A DNA stretch of 5,676 bases from positions 1 to 5,676 of the forward strand of contig WQSD01000096.1 of the NCBI GenBank assembly GCA_009788105.1. The letters are read 5' to 3'. The notes under the pieces are model-generated. The model saw only the letters and a program-made list of their open reading frames with translations. It was not told the origin of the DNA and searched no databases. Each line of letters begins with the position of its first letter. Position 1 is the stretch's first letter. Source of the stretch: Oscillospiraceae bacterium (GTDB lineage Bacteria > Bacillota > Clostridia > Oscillospirales > CAG-272). This document shows positions 1-4,107 of the stretch, piece after piece. The position numbers and the translations under genes are program-made.

Positions 1-139
1 CGAACTAATCGAGGAAATCCCCCTATCTCGCCTTGGCAAGTCAGAGGAAGTAGCGGAACTGATACACTTTCTCGCTTCAGACAACTCAGGGTACATCACC
101 GGGCAGATTATTGGGGTTGATGGGGGCATGGTGATTTAA
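1..139 (+). CDS. 3' end of a FabG-like short-chain dehydrogenase/reductase (partial)
   Basis: Only the last 45 residues are in the window. The reading frame begins at base 2 and ends at TAA 137-139. The visible peptide contains IPLSRLGKSEEVAEL, then FLASDNSGYITGQ, and ends in GVDGGMVI. This is the standard C-terminus of classical SDR enzymes: P-x-x-R-x-G followed by a helix, FLASD, then YITGQ-x-x-x-VDGG. The closest familiar match is 3-oxoacyl-ACP reductase FabG, the NADPH-dependent reductase of fatty-acid elongation. Many SDRs of other specificity share this ending, and the Ser-Tyr-Lys catalytic residues and the Rossmann TGxxxGxG lie outside the window, so the substrate cannot be fixed. It converges on the response regulator with 17 bp between stop codons. 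I see no hairpin terminator in that gap. Confidence 0.85.
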   Translation, partial: ELIEEIPLSRLGKSEEVAELIHFLASDNSGYITGQIIGVDGGMVI

Positions 140-156
140 TCGTGGAGATGAATATC

Positions 157-756
157 CTACCCAAAATACTCCAACCCAAGCTGTGTCCGATTGCTGACCC
201 CCATTTTTTCCATAATAACAACGATATTGTTCCGCACTGTGCCTTCGCCAAGGAACAGTTGGGCGGCAATTTCTTTATTTGTCATTCCTTGTGCCACAAG
301 GCGGGCAATGTCCTTTTCCCGTGGCGTGAGAGTTTCGAGCGCGGGATTTTCTTGTTGGGTTAGCTTTTTCATAACGTCCATGTCAAGCACCCCCGACCCG
401 CCCATCATAGTGCGCAATCTGCCAGCAATATCAGCGATTTTGTCCATCTTGATAAGATAGCCATCTGCCCCGGCAGACAGAGCTTGCTGAATGTTGGGTT
501 TGTCGTCAAAAGTGGTCAGCATCATGATTTTTATGTGGGGGTAACGCTTTTTTATCGTTCGCACAGCGGCTATTCCATCCATGACAGGCATCCGAATATC
601 CATAAGGATAATGTCAGGATTCACTTCTTCGCACAGGCTTATTGCCTCGTCCCCGTTGCTTGCCATGCCCGCCACAGTAATGTCCGCCTCTTTTGACAGG
701 GTGATGGACAAACTTTTTCGGATAAGTGCATCGTCATCTACGATTATTAACTTCAT
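157..756 (-). CDS. NarL/FixJ-family response regulator (receiver + LuxR-type HTH)
   Basis: A 199-residue DNA-binding response regulator, full length for the NarL/FixJ family. Residues 1-120 form the receiver domain. The acidic pocket is VDDD (6-9), the phosphoacceptor is Asp53 in LMDIRMP, the switch Thr is in MLTTF (79-83), and the conserved Lys103 is in YLIK. Residues 141-199 form the LuxR-type helix-turn-helix: LTPRE (143-147), then GMTNKEIAAQLFLGEGTVRNN with the recognition helix, then GVSNRTQL. Phosphorylation by a sensor kinase would normally trigger dimerisation and DNA binding. The ATG at 754-756 is preceded by AGGAGAT at 763-769, spaced six bases, which supports this start. No histidine kinase is adjacent: the upstream neighbour is divergent efp and the downstream neighbour is convergent. 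The gene is therefore a single-gene transcript and, locally, an orphan regulator. Targets and signal cannot be read from the sequence. Confidence 0.95.
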   Translation of the reverse strand: MKLIIVDDDALIRKSLSITLSKEADITVAGMASNGDEAISLCEEVNPDIILMDIRMPVMDGIAAVRTIKKRYPHIKIMMLTTFDDKPNIQQALSAGADGYLIKMDKIADIAGRLRTMMGGSGVLDMDVMKKLTQQENPALETLTPREKDIARLVAQGMTNKEIAAQLFLGEGTVRNNIVVIMEKMGVSNRTQLGLEYFG

Positions 757-819
757 GTGGTTATCTCCTACAGGGGGTACAGGGTGTCAACACGCTTTAT
801 TGCTCCGCCAAATAAATAC

Positions 820-848
820 AGTATACAATAATACATTTTGTTTGTCAA
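820..848 (-). promoter_or_regulatory. Sigma-A-type promoter of the response regulator gene
   Basis: On the minus strand a consensus TTGACA (848-843) is followed after exactly 17 bases by TATACT (825-820). The start of transcription would fall near 813, giving a leader of roughly 57 bases before the ATG at 756. The leader holds a short TACAGGG direct repeat (769-775 and 778-784). The near-consensus boxes suggest a strong housekeeping promoter rather than one that depends on an activator. Assignment is by sequence only. Confidence 0.75.
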
Positions 849-891
849 GGGCGTAGTGCAAAAGTAAAAAGTAAAAAAATCAAAAAAAGAC

Positions 892-920
892 TTGAAAAAT
901 ATTTCGATATGTTGTATAAT
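892..920 (+). promoter_or_regulatory. Sigma-A-type promoter of efp
   Basis: TTGAAA (892-897) and TATAAT (915-920) are separated by exactly 17 bases. The stretch just upstream (about 861-890) is very A-rich with A-tracts, resembling an UP element that would raise promoter strength. Transcription would start near 927, leaving about 37 bases of leader before the efp ATG. The -35 boxes of this promoter and of the divergent regulator promoter are 43 bp apart. Confidence 0.8.
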
Positions 921-951
921 AGTAAGTAGAAAGAAACTTATCGTAAAAAAC

Positions 952-956
952 GGAGG
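952..956 (+). promoter_or_regulatory. Ribosome-binding site fixing the efp start
   Basis: GGAGG lies seven bases before the ATG at 964. An in-frame TTG at 892 would extend the protein by 24 residues, but that codon is inside the promoter -35 box and upstream of the predicted transcription start, so it cannot be the initiator. Confidence 0.9.
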
Positions 957-963
957 AATAAAC

Positions 964-1527
964 ATGATTTCAGCTGGAGATTTTAGAAACGGAATTACAT
1001 TTGAAATGGAGGGCACTGTCTACCAAATCATTGAGTTCCAACATGTTAAGCCGGGAAAAGGTGCGGCGTTTGTTCGCACAAAAGTGCGTAATGTTATTAC
1101 AGGAGCGGTAACAGAGCGTACATTCAGCCCAACAGAAAAGTTCGAGAATGCTTTTGTGGAGCGTCGCGAGATGGCGTATCTGTACAACGACGGAACACTA
1201 TATTATTTTATGGACAACGAAACATTCGAGCAAATTCCGGTAGATGCAAGTAAGCTGACCGACAGCTTTAAGTTTGTTAAGGAAAACATGGTGTGCCGCA
1301 TTGCTTCATACAAAGGGGAGGTGTTTGACGTTGAGCCACCTAACTTTGTCGAGCTTGTGGTGACAAGCACCGAGCCAGGCTTTGCAGGCAATACCGCCCA
1401 AGGAGCGACCAAAACAGCTGAACTTGAAACCGGGGCAAGCATTCAAGTGCCGCTGTTTATCGAAAATGGCGAACTGTTGAAAATTGATACTCGCACAGGA
1501 GAGTATCTGTCCAGAGCTAAAGGATAA
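964..1527 (+). CDS. efp: Translation elongation factor P
   Basis: This 187-residue protein has the normal length for EF-P, the tRNA-shaped factor that binds between the ribosomal P and E sites and relieves stalling at consecutive prolines. The N-terminal KOW-like domain (about 1-63) begins MISAGDFRNG and contains HVKPGKGAAFVRTK. Lys32 at the tip of the PGKG loop (codon 1057-1059) is the residue that reaches the peptidyl-transferase centre and is post-translationally modified in several bacteria. Two OB domains follow, with TFSPTEKFENA and MDNETFEQIPV in the middle domain and EPGFAGNTAQGATKTAELETGA and IDTRTGEYLSRA in the C-terminal domain. The start follows GGAGG at 952-956. The gene has its own promoter and is followed by a small inserted element and then a terminator, so it is probably monocistronic. 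No gene for a Lys32-modifying enzyme is in the window. Confidence 0.98.
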   Translation: MISAGDFRNGITFEMEGTVYQIIEFQHVKPGKGAAFVRTKVRNVITGAVTERTFSPTEKFENAFVERREMAYLYNDGTLYYFMDNETFEQIPVDASKLTDSFKFVKENMVCRIASYKGEVFDVEPPNFVELVVTSTEPGFAGNTAQGATKTAELETGASIQVPLFIENGELLKIDTRTGEYLSRAKG

Positions 1528-1529
1528 TA

Positions 1530-1611
1530 TACAAATGTGACTATTGAGATAGACCGTGTTGCAAAGTTTCAGCTTTTCGTTCCATGAGCTAACTGAATAG
1601 TCACATACAAA
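1530..1611. repeat. Flanking 6-bp direct repeat (TACAAA) around the MITE-like element
   Basis: TACAAA occurs at 1530-1535, directly before the left inverted repeat, and at 1606-1611, directly after the right one. Exact abutment to both ends is what a target-site duplication would give. Six A/T-rich bases can also recur by chance, so this supports rather than proves insertion. Confidence 0.5.
1536..1605. mobile_element. Putative 70-bp MITE-like element in the efp 3' untranslated region
   Basis: The ends are perfect 10-bp inverted repeats, TGTGACTATT at 1536-1545 and AATAGTCACA at 1596-1605. Comparing the first 20 bases of each end, read inward, 16 of 20 agree, so the similarity continues past the perfect core. 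The element is flanked on both sides by TACAAA (1530-1535 and 1606-1611), which looks like a 6-bp target-site duplication. Removing the element and one TACAAA copy would place the terminator stem about ten bases after the efp stop, a natural arrangement. It has no coding capacity. The TGT...ACA ends resemble those of several DDE transposon groups, but no family is assigned. As RNA it could fold into an 11-bp stem (1535-1545 with 1596-1606) around a 50-base loop, so a structured 3' UTR is the main alternative. Confidence 0.5.
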
Positions 1612-1643
1612 ATCCCCCTAAGGCTGTTGCCCTCGGGGGATTT
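1610..1643. terminator. Bidirectional intrinsic terminator between efp and the methionine operon
   Basis: AAATCCCCC (1610-1618) pairs perfectly with GGGGGATTT (1635-1643). Inside, AGG (1621-1623) can pair with CCT (1631-1633) around a seven-base loop. On the plus strand the stem runs into ATTTATTCT, and on the minus strand into ATTTTGTAT, so a U-rich tail follows in both directions. It would end the efp transcript and the convergent operon transcript. Confidence 0.88.
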
Positions 1644-1646
1644 ATT

Positions 1647-1784
1647 CTATAATACCGTCACTTCCAAGCTCCCTAACGTCACAGTTGCTCCACGCCCGGC
1701 GGCAGGATATACGCTACCTGACAATACCATGATTGTGCCGTCAGTTTTGGCGTTTTTGCCGTCACATTTGGCACGGATTTTGTT
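1647..1784 (-). other. Open stretch in frame after the beta-lyase stop; possible relic or small ORF
   Basis: After the TAA at 1785-1787 the same frame stays open for 45 codons to a TAG at 1647-1649. The peptide would read ...AKCDGKNAKTDGTIMVLSG..., with a hydrophobic, beta-rich end (GATVTLGSLEVTVL). An internal ATG at 1728-1730 would give a 27-residue peptide, but I see no ribosome-binding site before it. The upstream enzyme already has full family length, so this is not a missing C-terminus. It may be the remnant of an unrelated gene's 3' end or simply chance, since an opening of this length is not rare. I recognise no family. Confidence 0.2.
1736..1777. repeat. Imperfect 21-bp tandem repeat, two copies
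   Basis: Units at 1736-1756 and 1757-1777 both begin TGCCGTCA and share TTTGGC at the same offset. Fourteen of the first 16 bases match, and the last five bases of each unit do not. The unit is a multiple of three. In the minus-strand frame after the beta-lyase stop it corresponds to a seven-residue repeat, AKCDGKN then AKTDGTI, suggesting local duplication. It sits in the gap between the operon and the terminator. Confidence 0.55.
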
Positions 1785-2966
1785 TTATGCCAAGCTATAA
1801 GATGCAATGCCCTCTTCCATTTGTTCTAACGCTTGTTGAAGAATAGAACGAGGGCAAGCTATGTTCATGCGCATAAACCCTTTCCCGCCTGCACCAAATG
1901 TCGTTCCGCGGTGCAACCACAGCTTTGCCTTGTTGGTGATGATTTCATCTAATTCATCGTCGGAAATTCCAAGCTCACGAAAATCAAACCAGGCAAGATA
2001 TGTAGCTTCAGGTTTGATGAGCTTAACTTGAGGCAGTTTGGTTTTCAAAAAATCGTCAATTAACTTCATATTATCCGAAAGATAGCCAAGCAATTGACCA
2101 AGCCACTCCTCGCCATCTGTGTATGCCGCCACACAAGCGGCAATTTCCATCACGCCAATTTGTGACACGCCGAACTTATCATACTCATGCAAAAATCGCT
2201 TCCGCATTTTCTCGTTTGATATGAAAATGTTCGCAACAGGCAGGGATGCAAGATTAAAGGTCTTTGTTGGTGCAGTGCACGTTACGGTGATGTTACTAAA
2301 ATCTTCGTTTAATCCCGCAAACACCAAATGGTTGTGCCCATTGTACACAATATCCTGATGAACTTCGTCGGCAATTACATACACTTTGTGACGCAGGCAT
2401 ATCTCTCCTAATTTCACAAGTTCCTCGGCTGTAAAAACTCTTCCTACCGGATTGTGCGGATTGCAAAGGATGAATACTTTGACATTTTCCTGGATAATTT
2501 GCCGCTCAAAATCATCAAAATCTATCCCGTAACGACCATTGTGTTCCGTCAATTGGTTGACTACCAACCGTCGCTCGGTTGCCGCAACAGCACCCAAAAA
2601 TGGATAGTACGCAGGTTGTTGAATAATAATTCCATCGCCCGGGTCGGTCAATGCCATTATCGCTACATGAATTGCATTTACAACTCCGGGAGTGGTGACA
2701 AGCCAATCAGGTTGCACCGTCCAATTGTGACGCCTTGCAAACCAATTTTGCAGCACGCTAAAATATTCTTGCCCCAATTTGAAGTAGCCAAATATGCCAT
2801 GCTCAGCTTGCTCGTTTATTGCATTTATCACACATTCCGGAGCAGCAAAATCCATGTCCGCCACCCACATAGGCAGCACATCTTCCGGCTTGCCACGGGT
2901 GACCGGGTCATATTTCATACTGTATGTGCCGCGTCTGTTGATAATTTTGTCAAAATCATAAGCCAT
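1785..2966 (-). CDS. MalY/PatB-family PLP-dependent cystathionine beta-lyase (C-S lyase)
   Basis: This 393-residue fold-type I PLP enzyme has the usual MalY/PatB length. Family members cleave cystathionine to homocysteine, pyruvate and ammonia, and often also act on cysteine and related thioethers. Visible motifs are LPMWVADMDF (31-40), TPGVVNAI near 92-99, QQPAYYPF (116-123), CNPHNPVGRVF (168-178, with the PLP-contacting Asn), IADEVHQDI (198-206, with the Asp that pairs with the pyridine nitrogen), the Schiff-base Lys235 in APTKTFNLASLP, and FMRMNIACPR (364-373) with the Arg that binds the substrate carboxylate. The chosen ATG (2964-2966) follows GGAGGAA at 2974-2980. An in-frame ATG at 3002 would add 12 residues (MPTFRRRWRNNN), overlap the preceding gene and lacks family support. 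It is last in the operon, four bases after the gamma-synthase-like gene, which favours a methionine-pathway role over the regulatory role of E. coli MalY. Confidence 0.93.
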   Translation of the reverse strand: MAYDFDKIINRRGTYSMKYDPVTRGKPEDVLPMWVADMDFAAPECVINAINEQAEHGIFGYFKLGQEYFSVLQNWFARRHNWTVQPDWLVTTPGVVNAIHVAIMALTDPGDGIIIQQPAYYPFLGAVAATERRLVVNQLTEHNGRYGIDFDDFERQIIQENVKVFILCNPHNPVGRVFTAEELVKLGEICLRHKVYVIADEVHQDIVYNGHNHLVFAGLNEDFSNITVTCTAPTKTFNLASLPVANIFISNEKMRKRFLHEYDKFGVSQIGVMEIAACVAAYTDGEEWLGQLLGYLSDNMKLIDDFLKTKLPQVKLIKPEATYLAWFDFRELGISDDELDEIITNKAKLWLHRGTTFGAGGKGFMRMNIACPRSILQQALEQMEEGIASYSLA

Positions 2967-2970
2967 ATTG

Positions 2971-4107
2971 TTATTCCTCCAACGCCGACGAAAGGTCGGC
3001 AATTATGTCATTCACATCTTCTATTCCCACAGACAAACGCAAAAGTTTGTCTGTTATGCCTTTGGACAATCGTTGCTCTTCAGGCACATCTGCATGAGTT
3101 TGCATATATGGATACGTCATCAAACTTTCTACCCCGCCCAAACTTTCGGCAAAATGCACAAGTTTTATGCGTTCCAGCATATCTCGTGCTGTTTTCGCAT
3201 TGTCAACTTCAAAAGAAATTACAGCACCAAAGCCATCTGCTTGCTTATTGTTGACAGCGTGACCTGGGTGGTCCTCAAATCCGCAGTAATACACCGCACG
3301 AACTTTGGGTTGCTTTCTTAACCAGTGAGCAATCACATTAGCAGACTTTTCATGCTGTCGCATACGCAGTGCCAAAGTCTTAATGCCACGAATTATCAGC
3401 CAACTGTCAAATGGTGACAAACACGCCCCTGTAGAAGTATAAATAAAGCGTAATCGCTGGATTAACTCAGCATCATTCACCACCAAAAAGCCTGCCAAAG
3501 TGTCATTATGACCACCAAGATATTTCGTGCCGCTGTGAATCACAATATCCGCACCCAAAGTTAAGGGGCGCTGAAGATAGGGAGTGAGAAATGTATTGTC
3601 TACCACAAGCAAAAGTCCATTCGCTCGCGTGATTTGTGCAACGGCGGCAATATCCGTTACTTGCATCATGGGATTTGTGGGCGTTTCCACAAAGACGGCC
3701 TTTGTTTCAGGGCGAATTGCACCCTCAAGTGCGTGAATATCCCCTGTATCAAGAAGTGTGACCCGAACTCCGTTTTTCGCTGAAATGTGCCGGAATAGCC
3801 GTACAGAGCCGCCATACAAATCATCAGAAGCGATAATGTGGTCGCCGGGTGAGAACAACTCCATCAATGCGGTGATTGCCGCCATTCCCGTAGAAAAGGC
3901 GAGAGCCTCCGCCCCCTCTTCCAGGTTCGCTACTATGTCCTCTAAATATTCACGCGTTGGGTTTTGTAATCGGCTGTAATCATAGCCGGTACTTTGCTCT
4001 ACTCCGGGGTGTATAAACGTCGCCGACTGAAAAATCGGCACACTTACAGCTCCGGTATTGTCAAAGCGTTTGTTACTGCCATGAACACATTTTGTGTTAA
4101 TTTTCAT
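2971..4107 (-). CDS. Cys/Met-metabolism PLP enzyme, cystathionine gamma-synthase type
   Basis: This 378-residue enzyme is the normal size for the Cys/Met-metabolism PLP family (cystathionine gamma-synthase, gamma-lyase, beta-lyase, O-acylhomoserine sulfhydrylase). The sequence shows YDYSRLQNPTR (42-52), FSTGMAAI (71-78), DDLYGG (95-100) with the ring-stacking Tyr98, ETPTNP (141-146), Asp170 in VVDNTF, the PLP Lys195 in HSGTKYLGGHND, SLGGVESL (322-329), QTHADVPEE (336-344) and LRLSVGIED (356-364). The GGVES Glu is typical of gamma-synthase and gamma-lyase enzymes. A beta-lyase of another family lies next door, so gamma-synthase (metB/metI-like, making cystathionine from O-acylhomoserine and cysteine) is the best reading. 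Direct sulfhydrylation or gamma-lyase activity cannot be excluded. The chosen ATG at 4105-4107 gives MKINTKCVHG, the usual family N-terminus. An in-frame ATG at 4254 would add 49 residues that only shadow metH. The start overlaps the metH 3' end by 11 bp. Confidence 0.92.
   Translation of the reverse strand: MKINTKCVHGSNKRFDNTGAVSVPIFQSATFIHPGVEQSTGYDYSRLQNPTREYLEDIVANLEEGAEALAFSTGMAAITALMELFSPGDHIIASDDLYGGSVRLFRHISAKNGVRVTLLDTGDIHALEGAIRPETKAVFVETPTNPMMQVTDIAAVAQITRANGLLLVVDNTFLTPYLQRPLTLGADIVIHSGTKYLGGHNDTLAGFLVVNDAELIQRLRFIYTSTGACLSPFDSWLIIRGIKTLALRMRQHEKSANVIAHWLRKQPKVRAVYYCGFEDHPGHAVNNKQADGFGAVISFEVDNAKTARDMLERIKLVHFAESLGGVESLMTYPYMQTHADVPEEQRLSKGITDKLLRLSVGIEDVNDIIADLSSALEE
2974..2980 (-). 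promoter_or_regulatory. Ribosome-binding site deciding the beta-lyase start
   Basis: GGAGGAA on the minus strand lies seven bases before the ATG at 2966. It is built from the last two sense codons of the upstream gene plus the base before them (Glu-Glu-stop). Ribosomes finishing that gene would uncover it, as expected for translational coupling. It excludes the upstream in-frame ATG at 3002 as the main start. Confidence 0.88.
2984..3000 (-). promoter_or_regulatory. Hairpin just upstream of the beta-lyase ribosome-binding site
   Basis: GCCGAC (minus strand 3000-2995) and GTCGGC (2989-2984) form a perfect six-base-pair, GC-rich stem with a five-base loop. It encodes Ala-Asp-Leu-Ser-Ser-Ala near the end of the upstream enzyme. 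It ends three bases before the GGAGGAA site. There is no U-tract, so it is not an intrinsic terminator. It could stabilise or mark a processing site in the operon mRNA, or make beta-lyase translation depend on upstream translation. The structure is seen; the role is inferred. Confidence 0.45.

Noticed and set aside
140..156. Terminator between the SDR and response regulator genes
   Set aside because: The gap is only 17 bp and neither it nor its immediate flanks form a convincing hairpin with a U-tract.
785..790. Second TTGACA on the minus strand as another regulator promoter
   Set aside because: The sequence 17 bases further on (GAGATA) is a poor -10 and coincides with the ribosome-binding site, so the promoter at 820-848 is preferred.
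784..793. GTGTCAACAC as an operator in the response regulator leader
   Set aside because: Only four-base arms match around a two-base centre. This is too short to call an operator without conservation data.
892..963. 24-residue N-terminal extension of EF-P from a TTG
   Set aside because: The TTG is part of the -35 box and lies upstream of the predicted transcription start. The ATG at 964 has GGAGG at ideal spacing and gives the standard EF-P N-terminus.
768..1016. An 82-codon minus-strand frame across the efp promoter region
   Set aside because: It covers both divergent promoters and the efp 5' end, is dominated by Phe and Ile from A/T tracts, and lacks a ribosome-binding site.
2454..3254. 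A 266-codon open frame on the plus strand
   Set aside because: It is antisense to two well-recognised PLP enzymes with intact catalytic motifs. Its translation is rich in His, Cys and Arg, resembles no protein family, and has no ribosome-binding site.
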